Positions 14,985 through 25,217 are shown, numbered from the stretch's first letter. The stretch: DNA of 64,000 bases from CBFHSF01 sp965658445 (GCA_965658445.1 CBFHSF010000007.1:68432-132431), one strand, 5' to 3'. Notes: generated by a model not told the origin, from the sequence alone. Made by a program: numbers and translations.

Positions 14985-17900
14985 ATGGCAGAGAATAAAA
15001 AATACTGGACGGGATTTGAGGATTTGGCCAATACCGAAATCGCTCAAAAACTTAAAGAAAATGAGTTTGCAGCCGAGATTCCCTCGACTGAATTCTTAGG
15101 AGATAAAGAATCATTAGAAGAGTCTAACACCTCGAGAAGAGACTTCCTTAAGTACTTGGGCTTCTCTACAGCTGCCGCTACCTTGGCCGCTTGTGAGTCA
15201 CCTGTAGTAGAGTCTATTCCTTACGTTGTTAAGCCAGATTCTGTTATCCCAGGACTACCTAATTACTACGCAACTGCATACTACGACGGAGAAGATTACG
15301 CATCTATCTTGGTAAAGACTCGTGAGGGTCGTCCCATCAAAGTAGAGCCCAATACGGACGCTACTTTTAACGCGGGAACCAACGCGCGTGTACAAGCTTC
15401 TGTTTTGAGTTTGTACGATTCTAACCGTTTGAGAATGCCAATGGCCAAAGGAGTTGAAGCTTCTTGGGACAGCATTCTTACTGAAATCAAAGGTGAATTG
15501 CTCAAGGCAGAAGGAAAAGAAGTAGTTCTTTTGACTTCTACTGTAGTGAGCCCTTCAACAAAGGCTTTGATCGCCAGCTTTGGTGAGCAATTCTCAAACT
15601 TCACTCACGTAACTTACGATCCGTACTCTTACTCAGGTAAGTTGGACGTTTACGAAGAAGTGACTGGAGAAAGAGCTCTACCCATGATCAATATGGACAA
15701 AGCACACCTGGTAGTAGGTGTTGGAGCGGATTTCTTGAATGGTTACACTGGCCAGTCTGTAGAATCTGACTACGCCGCGGCCCGCAAGCCCGGTAAGCAC
15801 ATGATGCGCCACATTCAGGTGGAGTCTAACTTGAGCCTTACCGGATCTAACGCAGATAAGAGAATCAAAGTAGGTGCTGCTGAGCAGTTCTCTTCTTTGG
15901 TTTACCTATATAATACAGTTACTGGTAGCAAGTTGCCAGTAGGTTCACTCTCAACAGAAGCTAAATCTAGCTTGGACGGAGTAGCTAAAGAATTGATGAA
16001 AGCCGGTAGCCATTCTTTGGTTATGGTTGGTGGAAATGACGCCAACGCTGAGCGCATCGCTTTAGCATTGAACAACGCCCTTGGAAACTTGGGTACTACC
16101 ATTGACCTTACTAATAAGGTGTACTTGCGTGCAGGAAATGACAAAGCACTTTACGCAATGATCAAGCGCATGAACGCGGGTCAAGTAGGTGCCATCATTA
16201 CCAACGGAGTAAACCCAGTGTATCAATTGGCTACTGCCAAGGGATATGCAAAAGGTTTGGAGAAAGTAACCACTAAGGTTGCCTTTACCGATCGCATGGA
16301 TGAATCAGCCGCTTCAATGGACTACGTTCTTCCAACATCTCACGCTTTCGAAAGCTGGGGAGATGCGGTTCCTGCAACAGGAGTTTACGCCTTGACTCAA
16401 CCTACCATCAAGCCTTTGTTTGACACACGTCAATTCGAGGAGGCTTTGATGTCATGGGCTGGAGTAGAAGGTCGTTACTACGATTACATCAAAAACACAT
16501 ACGCTACCAACTACGGTTCTCTATTGGGAGCAGGTTGGAACACAGTTCTTCACGATGGTGAGGCGCGTTTCTCTTCAGAAGCTACTTCTGTTGAGATGCC
16601 AGAAATGGACTTGAACGCTGCTGCTTCTGCCTTGGCGAAGATGAAAGCGGGTAAATACCAAGTGGCCTTCTACCAAAAAGCGGGAGTAGGTATTGGTAAC
16701 CAAACCAACAACCCCTGGTTGCACGAAATGCCGGATCCTGTTTCTCGTATTACTTGGGACAATTACGTTACCATTTCTTTGGCGGATGCAATGGCCATGG
16801 ATTTGATGAACGAGCACGAGTCTAATGGTGCCTTGAACGGTAGCCGAGTAAACTTGTCGGCAAACGGCGCTACACTTTCTAATGTGCCGGTTCTCATTCA
16901 GCCTGGTCAGACTATTGGAACTCTTGGATTGTCTACAGGGTACGGTAGAACGGCTGCTGGAAAAGCAGGAAACGGAATTGGTGTTAACGCCTTTGAATTG
17001 ATGAACGGTCAGCACTTTGCTGACGTTACAATAGAAAAAGCAGAAGGAATTCACGAGTTCGCATCGGTACAGTTGGGTAACACCATGATGGGCCGTAAGA
17101 TTGTGAACGAGACGGATCTTTCAACTTTCCTAAACGGTGAGCACAGCGAATGGAATGAAATTCCAATGTTCCACACGTACGACGGTCACAAGAATTCAGA
17201 TGAAACCAACCTTTGGGATTCATTTGATCACGAAACCGGTCCCATGTGGAATATGGCCATCGACCTTAACAGCTGTATTGGTTGTGGGGCTTGTGTGGTT
17301 GCTTGTCACCTAGAAAACAACGTACCGGTTGTAGGTAAAGAAGAAGTTAGAAACTTTAGAGATATGCACTGGTTGCGCATCGATAGATACTACTCTTCTG
17401 ACGTTACCAAAGAAACAGAAGGATACGAAGGAGTTGGATTGATCGGAAAAGGTGCCACGGACCGTTACGCGGACATGGAGAAGCCAGCCGAATCACCCGA
17501 GGTAGTATTCCAGCCTGTAATGTGTCAGCACTGTAACCACGCTCCTTGTGAGACGGTTTGTCCAGTAGCTGCGACTTCTCACTCTGCTGAGGGTCTTAAC
17601 CACATGGCGTACAACCGTTGTATTGGAACTCGTTACTGTGCGAACAACTGTCCTTACAAAGTTCGTCGCTTTAACTGGTTCAACTACCAAGGAAACGATC
17701 AGTTTGCCGATGTGAATCCATCTATGGATGACTACGGAAGAATGGTTCTTAACCCAGACGTTACCGTTCGTGCACGTGGGGTTATGGAGAAGTGTTCTAT
17801 GTGTATCCAAAGAATTCAATTGGGTAAACTAGAGGCTAAGAAAGCCGGTAAGATGCTAGAAGATGGCGCCTTTACTACAGCTTGTGCTCAGGCTTGTGGA

Positions 17901-18047
17901 ACGGGATCTATCACCTTTGGAGATGTGAACAATGAGAAATCTGCTGTTCGCGCTGCCAAAGAAGACGCAAGATCATACCGTCTCTTGGACGAGGTAGGAA
18001 CACAGCCATCTGTATTCTACCAAACGAAAATTAGAAACAAAGCTTAA
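14985..18047 (+). CDS. actB: Alternative complex III, molybdopterin-oxidoreductase-like/Fe-S subunit ActB
   Basis: A 1020-residue peripheral subunit. It has a twin-arginine-type leader unusually far in (SRRDFLKYLGF, Arg 51-52) followed by a lipobox-like LAAC (Cys 70), a large molybdopterin-oxidoreductase-like domain (about 75-740) that in this family lacks the cofactor, and a ferredoxin-like domain with four Cys clusters: CIGCGACVVAC (about 764), CQHCNHAPCETVC (847), CIGTRYCANNC (about 880) and CSMCIQ...CAQAC (about 945-970). These would bind one [3Fe-4S] and three [4Fe-4S] centres. The fusion of both parts in one chain is usual for ActB. 24 nt after actA. Confidence 0.95.
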   Translation: MAENKKYWTGFEDLANTEIAQKLKENEFAAEIPSTEFLGDKESLEESNTSRRDFLKYLGFSTAAATLAACESPVVESIPYVVKPDSVIPGLPNYYATAYYDGEDYASILVKTREGRPIKVEPNTDATFNAGTNARVQASVLSLYDSNRLRMPMAKGVEASWDSILTEIKGELLKAEGKEVVLLTSTVVSPSTKALIASFGEQFSNFTHVTYDPYSYSGKLDVYEEVTGERALPMINMDKAHLVVGVGADFLNGYTGQSVESDYAAARKPGKHMMRHIQVESNLSLTGSNADKRIKVGAAEQFSSLVYLYNTVTGSKLPVGSLSTEAKSSLDGVAKELMKAGSHSLVMVGGNDANAERIALALNNALGNLGTTIDLTNKVYLRAGNDKALYAMIKRMNAGQVGAIITNGVNPVYQLATAKGYAKGLEKVTTKVAFTDRMDESAASMDYVLPTSHAFESWGDAVPATGVYALTQPTIKPLFDTRQFEEALMSWAGVEGRYYDYIKNTYATNYGSLLGAGWNTVLHDGEARFSSEATSVEMPEMDLNAAASALAKMKAGKYQVAFYQKAGVGIGNQTNNPWLHEMPDPVSRITWDNYVTISLADAMAMDLMNEHESNGALNGSRVNLSANGATLSNVPVLIQPGQTIGTLGLSTGYGRTAAGKAGNGIGVNAFELMNGQHFADVTIEKAEGIHEFASVQLGNTMMGRKIVNETDLSTFLNGEHSEWNEIPMFHTYDGHKNSDETNLWDSFDHETGPMWNMAIDLNSCIGCGACVVACHLENNVPVVGKEEVRNFRDMHWLRIDRYYSSDVTKETEGYEGVGLIGKGATDRYADMEKPAESPEVVFQPVMCQHCNHAPCETVCPVAATSHSAEGLNHMAYNRCIGTRYCANNCPYKVRRFNWFNYQGNDQFADVNPSMDDYGRMVLNPDVTVRARGVMEKCSMCIQRIQLGKLEAKKAGKMLEDGAFTTACAQACGTGSITFGDVNNEKSAVRAAKEDARSYRLLDEVGTQPSVFYQTKIRNKA

Positions 18048-18070
18048 CGATTTAAATAAAAAAGGATCTC

Positions 18071-19459
18071 ATGCACTACGAATCGCCGATTAGAGAGCCA
18101 CTTATTTTAGGAGATAAGTCGTACCACGACATCACCAAAGACGTTGCTCGCCCGGTAGAAACCGCTGCTCCACGCTCCTGGTGGATTGCACTTGGAATCT
18201 CACTTGTGTTATTTTTATGGGGAGTTGGATGTATCTTGTACACCATTGGAACCGGTATTGGAGTTTGGGGCCTCAACAAAACTGTTGGTTGGGCCTGGGA
18301 TATTACCAACTTCGTTTGGTGGGTAGGTATTGGTCACGCGGGAACGTTGATTTCTGCAGTACTTCTACTCTTCAAGCAGAAATGGAGAATGTCAATTAAC
18401 CGTTCTGCTGAGGCGATGACCATTTTCTCGGTTATCCAAGCAGCACTCTTCCCAGGGATTCACATGGGTCGTATTTGGTTAGCATACTTTGTATTCCCAA
18501 TTCCCAACCAGTTTGGATCTCTTTGGGTTAACTTCAACTCACCACTTCTTTGGGACGTATTCGCGATCTCTACATACTTCTCTGTATCGGTAGTATTCTG
18601 GTACGTAGGTTTGATTCCAGATTTCGCCATGATTCGCGACCGCGCAATCAACCCAATAAAGAAGCACGTTTACAGCGTACTTTCTTTTGGATGGGGAGGT
18701 AAAGCCAAGCACTGGCAGCGCTTTGAAGAAGTATCTTTGGTATTGGCCGGTTTGGCAACACCACTTGTACTTTCTGTACACACCATTGTATCTATGGACT
18801 TTGCCACTTCGGTAATTCCAGGATGGCACACCACGATTTTCCCTCCTTACTTCGTTGCGGGGGCGATCTTCTCAGGTTTCGCCATGGTGCAAACCCTTTT
18901 GATTATCATGCGTAAGCTCTTCAAGATGGAGGACTACATCACCATGCAACACATTGAAATGATGAACATCATTATAATGGTTACAGGTTCTATTGTAGGT
19001 ATCGCTTACATCACCGAGCTCTTTATTGCTTGGTACTCTGGTGTAGAGTATGAACAATACGCATTCCTTAACCGTGCAACAGGACCTTATTGGTGGGCAT
19101 ACTGGTCAATGATGACTTGTAACGTATTCTCTCCACAGTTCATGTGGATCAAAAAGTTGAGAACGAGCTTGATCTTTACATTCATCATCTCTATCGTTGT
19201 AAACATCGGTATGTGGTTTGAGCGCTTTGTAATTATCGTGACCTCACTTCACAGAGACTACTTGCCGTCTTCTTGGTCTATGTTCTCACCTAGTTTTGTA
19301 GACATCGGAATATTCTTAGGAACAATTGGATTCTTCTTTGTTCTTTTCCTTCTATACGCTCGCACATTCCCAGTAATTGCACAAGCGGAATTGAAGACCA
19401 TTTTGAAATCATCAGGAGAAAACTATAAAAAACTACACGGAAAAGATGGCCACCACTAA
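18071..19459 (+). CDS. actC: Alternative complex III, NrfD-like membrane subunit ActC
   Basis: A 462-residue integral membrane protein of the NrfD/PsrC family with about ten transmembrane helices. The opening RSWWIALGISLVLFLWGVG, the segment WAWDITNFVWWVGIGHAGTL and FPGIHMGRIW are the usual ActC marks; it forms the quinol-binding core. It starts 23 nt after actB and overlaps actD by 14 nt, which suggests coupled translation of the C and D subunits. Confidence 0.95.
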   Translation: MHYESPIREPLILGDKSYHDITKDVARPVETAAPRSWWIALGISLVLFLWGVGCILYTIGTGIGVWGLNKTVGWAWDITNFVWWVGIGHAGTLISAVLLLFKQKWRMSINRSAEAMTIFSVIQAALFPGIHMGRIWLAYFVFPIPNQFGSLWVNFNSPLLWDVFAISTYFSVSVVFWYVGLIPDFAMIRDRAINPIKKHVYSVLSFGWGGKAKHWQRFEEVSLVLAGLATPLVLSVHTIVSMDFATSVIPGWHTTIFPPYFVAGAIFSGFAMVQTLLIIMRKLFKMEDYITMQHIEMMNIIIMVTGSIVGIAYITELFIAWYSGVEYEQYAFLNRATGPYWWAYWSMMTCNVFSPQFMWIKKLRTSLIFTFIISIVVNIGMWFERFVIIVTSLHRDYLPSSWSMFSPSFVDIGIFLGTIGFFFVLFLLYARTFPVIAQAELKTILKSSGENYKKLHGKDGHH

Positions 19460-19985
19460 TAACACTATAGTACGCGCCCTATACGATGACGATGACACGT
19501 TGATGTCAGCCGTTAAAGAAGTACGTGAAAAAGGGTATTCTATTGACGAAGTATACACTCCCTTCCCAGTGCACGGTTTGGACCACGCCATGGGATTGGC
19601 TCCTACAAGAATCGCTATTGCAGCCTTCATGTACGGACTTTTGGGATTGACTACCGCTATTGTAATGACCTACTACATGATGATTGTAGATTGGCCGCAG
19701 AACATCGGTGGTAAGCCCAGTATGTCATGGGGATTGAACATGCCTGCCTTTGTGCCCATTATGTTTGAGTTGACAGTGTTCTTTGCTGCTCACTTGATGG
19801 TTTGGACGTTCTTCGCCAAAAACAAATTGTACCCTGGGGCAAAGCCTCAGAACCCAGATCCTAGAGTTACTGATGACAAGTTCCTTATGGAAATGCCACT
19901 TAAAGGTGATGAGGAAGCAATGGTATCTCTTCTCAAGGAGACGGGAGCAATCGAAATTAGTAAAGAAGAAGCCGCGGCTCATTAA
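19446..19985 (+). CDS. actD: Alternative complex III subunit ActD (DUF3341)
   Basis: A 179-residue membrane protein. A soluble N-terminus (VRALYDDDDTLMSAVKEVREKGY ... YTPFPVHGLDHAMG) is followed by two transmembrane helices (about 58-80 and 98-120) and a short C-terminal domain. YTPFPVHGLD is the classic DUF3341/ActD signature. It overlaps the end of actC by 14 nt. Confidence 0.94.
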   Translation: MATTNNTIVRALYDDDDTLMSAVKEVREKGYSIDEVYTPFPVHGLDHAMGLAPTRIAIAAFMYGLLGLTTAIVMTYYMMIVDWPQNIGGKPSMSWGLNMPAFVPIMFELTVFFAAHLMVWTFFAKNKLYPGAKPQNPDPRVTDDKFLMEMPLKGDEEAMVSLLKETGAIEISKEEAAAH

Positions 19986-20003
19986 TACATTAAAAGCAAA
20001 AGC

Positions 20004-20588
20004 ATGAAGCTTCAACGTATAAACGCCACATTATTGATTATCGCCGGTACCCTTTTGGTTGCCTGTAATAACGACAAATCCACTCCCGGATACACTTACA
20101 TGGATGACATGTACGTATCTCCTAGCTTGGAGCCTTACCAAGCCAGCGAGGTTCTTCCTAAGGGAATGGAAGCACAACAGCCTGTAGACGGAACCATTCC
20201 TAGAGGATATGTTCCTTACGAAATGCCCAACACCGTTGAAGCTTACGAAGCTTCAAAGATGTTGATGGATTACCCAGAGGGGTACGCCGGAAATGACGAA
20301 GCCCTTCTCAAAGACGGCGCTGAGTTGTACGGAGTATTTTGTTCTCACTGTCACGGTAAAAAGGGAGACGGAAACGGAGTCCTTGTGCAACGTGAGAAAA
20401 TTTTGGGGGTTCCCGGGTACGACGCAACTCGTCTACCAGATATCTCTCCTGGATCTGTGTACCACGTAATTATGCACGGAAAAGGAGTGATGGGATCACA
20501 CGCCTCTCAATTGACCTATGACGAGCGTTGGAAAATCGTTCGTTACGTGTGGAAACTTAGAGAAGATCAAGCCCCTAAGGCTGAATAA
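20004..20588 (+). CDS. actE: Alternative complex III, monoheme cytochrome c lipoprotein ActE
   Basis: A 194-residue lipoprotein (lipobox LLVAC, Cys 21) with one c-type heme motif CSHCH (about residue 114) in GVFCSHCHGKKGDGNG and a C-terminal YDERWKIVRYVWKLR helix. ActE is the peripheral cytochrome that hands electrons to the oxidase or a soluble carrier. The stretch PNTVEAYEASKMLMDYPEGY before the heme is typical of the Bacteroidota form. 18 nt after actD. Confidence 0.93.
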   Translation: MKLQRINATLLIIAGTLLVACNNDKSTPGYTYMDDMYVSPSLEPYQASEVLPKGMEAQQPVDGTIPRGYVPYEMPNTVEAYEASKMLMDYPEGYAGNDEALLKDGAELYGVFCSHCHGKKGDGNGVLVQREKILGVPGYDATRLPDISPGSVYHVIMHGKGVMGSHASQLTYDERWKIVRYVWKLREDQAPKAE

Positions 20589-20621
20589 TAATAGTTGTAG
20601 AATTACAGAAATCTGAGCAAT

Positions 20622-22043
20622 ATGTTCGAATTTACTAGCAAAGCCAAAACATTTGCCATCGCACTTTTCGCGATTGGATTGATTGGGGTTATCGCAGGTT
20701 TTGTGACCAATGGAAGTGGAGATCACGGCGATCACGCTTCTCATGACACGCATGCCATGGCAGAAGGTCACGACTCTCACGATGCTCATGCAGAAGAAGC
20801 GGGACACGATGCCCACGCAACGCACGGAGAAGAGTCACATGACGCCGCTCACCACGATGGAGGTCACGGTGAAGCACACGGTGCTTCTCATGGCGGTGGT
20901 CATAGTGAAGGTCACCACGGATTGGATGCGGAAACCATCGCACACCAAAAAGCAAACCGTCCTTGGTCTGCACTTTTCTTAAATGCATTTTTCTGGTTCT
21001 CTATTGGACTTGGATCACTTTTCTTCTTGGCCATTCAGTACGCTGCATCTGCAGGTTGGACTGCGGGTCTTTTGAGAATTTTTGAAGCCGTAGCCCTTTG
21101 GTTGATCATTCCAGGTTTGGTTATCGTTGTTATCTTCATCTTGGGTGGATACGGTCACATGCACCACATGTACCACTGGATGGCAGAAGGAATCGCCATC
21201 GAAGGACATGAAAACTACGATAAAATCATTGCTGGAAAATCAGGTTACCTAAACGTACCATTCTTCTTGATTCGCGCCTTGGTTTACTTGGCGGGATGGT
21301 ACTTTGCAGCTCGTTACATCCGCAAAAACTCAATGGCTGAAGACGTTAACGGTGGAGAGATTTACTACCGCAAAAACTTCAAAGCTTCTGCCATCTTCTT
21401 AGTATTCTTCGCCGTTACTTCTTCTATGATGGCTTGGGACTGGATCATGTCTATTGACGCTCACTGGTTCTCAACGCTATTTGGATGGTACACGTTCGCA
21501 GGTTTGTTTGTATCTGCATTGACGGCCTTGAACCTAATTATTGTATACCTCAAGAACAAAGGGTACATGGAGTGGATCAATGAAAACCACATGCATGATA
21601 TGGGTAAATTCATGTTTGCATTCTCTGTTTTCTGGACCTACCTATGGTTCTCTCAGTTCATGTTGATTTGGTACTCTGACATTCCAGAGGAAGTTACCTA
21701 CTACATGCAGCGATTTGGAGAGTACAAGTTGCCATTCTTCTTTATGGTAGCTCTTAACTTCGTATTCCCTGTTCTCTTGATCATGTCTAGAGACGCCAAG
21801 AGAAACTACCCCATCATTATGTTCACAGGTATCATAGTTCTCGTAGGACACTGGTTGGATCACTTTGTAATGATCATGCCCGGTACCGTAGGTAACTTCT
21901 GGGGATTCGGCTTAGTAGAAGTATTCGGTTTCATCATGTTTATGGGACTGTTCATTTACGTTGTGTTTAACAATCTTTCCAAGGCACCATTGCATCAGAA
22001 GAATCACCCGATGGCCGTGGAGAGTGAGCACTTTACACTTTAA
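20622..22043 (+). CDS. actF: Alternative complex III, NrfD-like membrane subunit ActF with His-rich N-terminal insert
   Basis: A 473-residue membrane protein of the NrfD fold with about ten transmembrane helices (core motifs GHMHHMYHWM, SSMMAWDWIMSIDAHWFSTLFGWYTFAG, LVGHWLDHFVMIMPG). It is the second membrane subunit of alternative complex III. Between the first helix and the next one lies a low-complexity loop, residues 33-100, with 19 histidines among Gly, Asp, Ala and Glu. Such loops can bind Cu or Zn; a metal role is inference. 33 nt after actE, 24 nt before coxB. Confidence 0.94.
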   Translation: MFEFTSKAKTFAIALFAIGLIGVIAGFVTNGSGDHGDHASHDTHAMAEGHDSHDAHAEEAGHDAHATHGEESHDAAHHDGGHGEAHGASHGGGHSEGHHGLDAETIAHQKANRPWSALFLNAFFWFSIGLGSLFFLAIQYAASAGWTAGLLRIFEAVALWLIIPGLVIVVIFILGGYGHMHHMYHWMAEGIAIEGHENYDKIIAGKSGYLNVPFFLIRALVYLAGWYFAARYIRKNSMAEDVNGGEIYYRKNFKASAIFLVFFAVTSSMMAWDWIMSIDAHWFSTLFGWYTFAGLFVSALTALNLIIVYLKNKGYMEWINENHMHDMGKFMFAFSVFWTYLWFSQFMLIWYSDIPEEVTYYMQRFGEYKLPFFFMVALNFVFPVLLIMSRDAKRNYPIIMFTGIIVLVGHWLDHFVMIMPGTVGNFWGFGLVEVFGFIMFMGLFIYVVFNNLSKAPLHQKNHPMAVESEHFTL

Positions 22044-22067
22044 TTCATTAGATAATCTAGTAGAATA

Positions 22068-23192
22068 ATGACTGGAATTATAACCGCAATAGTAGTCCTT
22101 CTCGGAATCATCGCACTGGTTCAGATCGTGCGCATCTTCGAAATTTCTAGAGAAGTAAGCAAAACGGATTCTAACGCTGTCTCAGAAAGAGATAATGACA
22201 CACAGGGTAAGATGCTCTTGGCTGTGATGATCATTGGAATCTTAGGATTCTTTTACTCTATCTATGCTTGGGGAGATTTGGTGTTGCCAAAGCCCGCCTC
22301 TGAGCACGGAGTAGACATCGACAACCTTTGGAACATTACCATGGGTGTGATTGTGTTGGTCTTTTTGATTACACAGCCCATCCTTTTCTACTTCGCCTAC
22401 AGATACAGAGGTATCAAGGGTAGAAAAGCTACTTATTACGAGCACAATAACAAGCTAGAGTTGGTNNNNNNNNNNNNNNNNNNNNNNNNNNNNNNNNNNN
22501 NNNNNNNNNNNNNNNNNNNNNNNNNNNNNNNNNNNNNNNNNNNNNNNNNNNNNNNNNNNNNNNTCTGGACTTTGGTACCTGCCGTAGTATTGGCAGGGAT
22601 CATTTTATACGGTCTTTCTACCTGGGTTGAGATTACTTTCCCAGAGAACGAAGAAGATCCTATGGTTGTTGAAGTTTACGCTAAACAATTTGGTTGGACT
22701 GCTCGTTATGCAGGTGAGGATAATCAATTGGGTTACGCCAATGTGCGTATGATTGAAGGAGCAAATATTTTGGGAGTTGATGCCTCAGACAAAGCCTCTG
22801 TTGACGACATCGTTGTCAACGAGTTGCACCTACCTGTAGGCAAGCCTGTTCTGCTCAAGTTTAGAGCTCAGGACGTAATCCACTCTGCTTACCTTCCTCA
22901 CTTTAGAGTACAAATGAACTGTGTTCCTGGAATGGTTACTCAATTCCAGTTCACACCAACAGTTACTACTGCTGAAATGTCTCAGGACCCTGACGTAGTA
23001 AGAAACGTTACAGAAATCAATGAGATTCGCGCCGCTGCCGGTGAAGATCCCTACGAATTCGAATACGTTTTGTTGTGTAACAAGATTTGTGGAGCCGCTC
23101 ACTACAACATGCAAATGAAGATTGTAGTGGAAGAAGAAGAAGCCTACAACAAATGGCTTGCTGAGCAAAAGACTTTCGCAGAATCGCTTTAA
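22068..23192 (+). CDS. coxB: Cytochrome c oxidase subunit II (CuA), interrupted by an N run
   Basis: Two or three N-terminal transmembrane helices are followed by a cupredoxin domain. The CuA site is visible: His in VIHSAYLPHFRVQ, then CNKICGAAHYNM (Cys, Cys, His, Met). The N run (22466-22563) cuts the conserved NNKLEL-x-WT motif. If the run is removed and the single shared T merged, the sequence reads NNKLELVWTLVPAVV, a perfect family match, so no sequence is probably missing and the true length is about 341 residues. There is no fused cytochrome c domain. Operon with the act genes and coxA. Confidence 0.93.
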   Translation: MTGIITAIVVLLGIIALVQIVRIFEISREVSKTDSNAVSERDNDTQGKMLLAVMIIGILGFFYSIYAWGDLVLPKPASEHGVDIDNLWNITMGVIVLVFLITQPILFYFAYRYRGIKGRKATYYEHNNKLELXXXXXXXXXXXXXXXXXXXXXXXXXXXXXXXXXXWTLVPAVVLAGIILYGLSTWVEITFPENEEDPMVVEVYAKQFGWTARYAGEDNQLGYANVRMIEGANILGVDASDKASVDDIVVNELHLPVGKPVLLKFRAQDVIHSAYLPHFRVQMNCVPGMVTQFQFTPTVTTAEMSQDPDVVRNVTEINEIRAAAGEDPYEFEYVLLCNKICGAAHYNMQMKIVVEEEEAYNKWLAEQKTFAESL

Positions 23193-23220
23193 TATTTGAT
23201 TAGGAATAACATTTAGGAAT

Positions 23221-25005
23221 ATGTCGTCAACAGATACTCATTCTCACGAAGAACACCACCACGAGGAAACATTCATCACCAAGTGGATTTTCTCTCAGGA
23301 TCACAAGATGATCGGAAAGCAATTCTTAGTTACAGGTATTGTAATGGGATTGATTGGTGTAGTAATGTCTATTCTCTTCCGCTTGCAATTGGCATGGCCG
23401 GAGCAGAGCTTCCCCATCCTTGAATCACTTCTTGGAAAGTGGGCGCCTGACGGAGTAATGGATCCCAACATTTACCTTGCGTTGGTTACCATTCACGGTA
23501 CCATCATGGTATTCTTTGTATTGACCGCTGGTCTTTCCGGAACCTTCTCTAACCTTTTGATTCCATTGCAAATTGGAGCCCGTGATATGGCATCAGGTTT
23601 CTTGAACATGTTGTCTTACTGGTTCTTCTTTGCCTCTTCTGTAGTTATGGTAGCCTCTCTATTTGTAGAGTCAGGGCCGGCTGCTGCAGGTTGGACGGTT
23701 TACCCACCACTTTCTGCGCTTCCACAAGCGATGCCAGGATCGGGAATGGGTATGACACTTTGGTTGGTTTCTATGACATTGTTCATCGTTTCTTCTCTTT
23801 TGGGATCTTTGAACTACATCGTAACCATCCTTAACTTGAGAACCAAAGGTATGTCTATGACACGCCTTCCACTAACCATCTGGGCCTTCTTTGTAACGGC
23901 CATCCTAGGGGTACTTTCTTTCCCAGTTTTGGTTTCAGCAGCTCTATTGCTTCTGTTCGACCGCTCAATGGGAACGAGCTTCTACCTTTCGGATATTATG
24001 ATGGCGAGCGGAGAGTTGCTTCCCAACCAAGGAGGTAGCCCTGTATTGTACCAGCACTTGTTCTGGTTCCTAGGACACCCTGAGGTATACATTATTCTTT
24101 TGCCTGCCTTGGGTATTACTTCTGAAATTATTTCAACAAACTCTAGAAAGCCCATCTTCGGATACCGCGCAATGGTTGGTTCTATCTTGGCCATCGCATT
24201 CCTATCCTTTATCGTATGGGGTCACCACATGTTTGTGACGGGTATGAACCCATTCCTAGGAGCTGTCTTTACCTTTACGACGTTGTTGATTGCCATCCCA
24301 TCTGCGGTTAAGGCCTTTAACTACATCACCACTCTTTGGAAAGGTAATATTCAATTTACGCCTGCAATGTTGTTCTCTATCGCATTGGTATCTACCTTCA
24401 TCACTGGAGGTCTTACCGGAATCATCTTGGGTGATTCTGCACTAGACATCAATGTTCACGATACTTACTTTGTGGTTGCTCACTTCCACATTGTAATGGG
24501 ACTGTCTGCCATCTTTGGACTGTTTGCTGGGGTGTACCACTGGTACCCTAAGATGTACGGTCGCATGATGAGCAAGAAGTTGGGTTACGTTCACTTCTGG
24601 GTAACTTTTGTTGCTGCCTACGGAGTATTCTTCCCAATGCACTTCTTGGGTATGGCGGGTCTTCCAAGACGTTACTACACCAACACGGCCTTCCCAATGT
24701 TTGACAACTTGGCGGAGATCAACGTAGTAATCTCAATTTTCGCCATCATCGGATTTGCTGCTCAGTTGGTGTTCTTGTTCAACTTCTTCTACAGCATTAG
24801 AAGAGGACAGAAAGCACCTCAGAACCCATGGAGATCTAACACTCTTGAGTGGACTACTCCGGTTGAGCACATCCACGGAAACTGGCCAGGAGAGATTCCA
24901 GCAGTACACCGTTGGGCGTACGATTACTCTAAGCCTGGAATGGAAGAGGACTTTGTACCTCAGACCACTCCACTTATGGAAGGCGAAGAAGAGTCTTCTC
25001 ACTAG
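23221..25005 (+). CDS. coxA: Cytochrome c oxidase subunit I (aa3 type)
   Basis: A 594-residue heme-copper oxidase core with about twelve helices. Visible catalytic motifs are WFLGHPEVYIILLPA (CuB His, cross-linked Tyr region and the D-channel Glu replaced by the HPEVY type), VWGHHMFVTGM (His-His CuB ligands) and HDTYFVVAHFHIVMG (heme a and a3 ligands). Placed with coxB directly behind actABCDEF, it is the terminal oxidase of the alternative complex III supercomplex seen in Bacteroidota. coxC/D (subunits III and IV) are not in the operon. A strong terminator follows. Confidence 0.96.
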   Translation: MSSTDTHSHEEHHHEETFITKWIFSQDHKMIGKQFLVTGIVMGLIGVVMSILFRLQLAWPEQSFPILESLLGKWAPDGVMDPNIYLALVTIHGTIMVFFVLTAGLSGTFSNLLIPLQIGARDMASGFLNMLSYWFFFASSVVMVASLFVESGPAAAGWTVYPPLSALPQAMPGSGMGMTLWLVSMTLFIVSSLLGSLNYIVTILNLRTKGMSMTRLPLTIWAFFVTAILGVLSFPVLVSAALLLLFDRSMGTSFYLSDIMMASGELLPNQGGSPVLYQHLFWFLGHPEVYIILLPALGITSEIISTNSRKPIFGYRAMVGSILAIAFLSFIVWGHHMFVTGMNPFLGAVFTFTTLLIAIPSAVKAFNYITTLWKGNIQFTPAMLFSIALVSTFITGGLTGIILGDSALDINVHDTYFVVAHFHIVMGLSAIFGLFAGVYHWYPKMYGRMMSKKLGYVHFWVTFVAAYGVFFPMHFLGMAGLPRRYYTNTAFPMFDNLAEINVVISIFAIIGFAAQLVFLFNFFYSIRRGQKAPQNPWRSNTLEWTTPVEHIHGNWPGEIPAVHRWAYDYSKPGMEEDFVPQTTPLMEGEEESSH

Positions 25006-25054
25006 TTGAGAAAAAAATGAAAGAATAAGTAGATACTACTTATCATCATAAAAA

Positions 25055-25083
25055 AGCCCCGCTCAACGAGCGGGGCTTTTTAT
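25055..25083 (+). terminator. Terminator of the act-cox operon
   Basis: AGCCCCGCTC - AAC - GAGCGGGGCT followed by TTTT, preceded by an A-run: a near-perfect rho-independent terminator, 50 nt after coxA. Confidence 0.95.
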
Positions 25084-25110
25084 TGGAATATAGTTTCAGG
25101 CTTTTCGCGA

Positions 25111-25171
25111 GATTTAAATCAAAGTTTAAATCGTATACGGTTTACCTGAACACTTCAGGGGGGATGAAGTG
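25111..25171. other. Two stem-loops between convergent coxA and usp
   Basis: Two inverted repeats fill this spacer: GATTTAAA / TTTAAATC (6-nt loop, 25111-25132) and CACTTCA / TGAAGTG around a G-run (25151-25171). The second could terminate the leftward usp transcript or protect 3' ends; neither has a T-run. Confidence 0.35.
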
Positions 25172-25217
25172 CTATTGAAAGGGCGTAACCTATGAATTAA
25201 CCTATTGGTTTTTCTAT

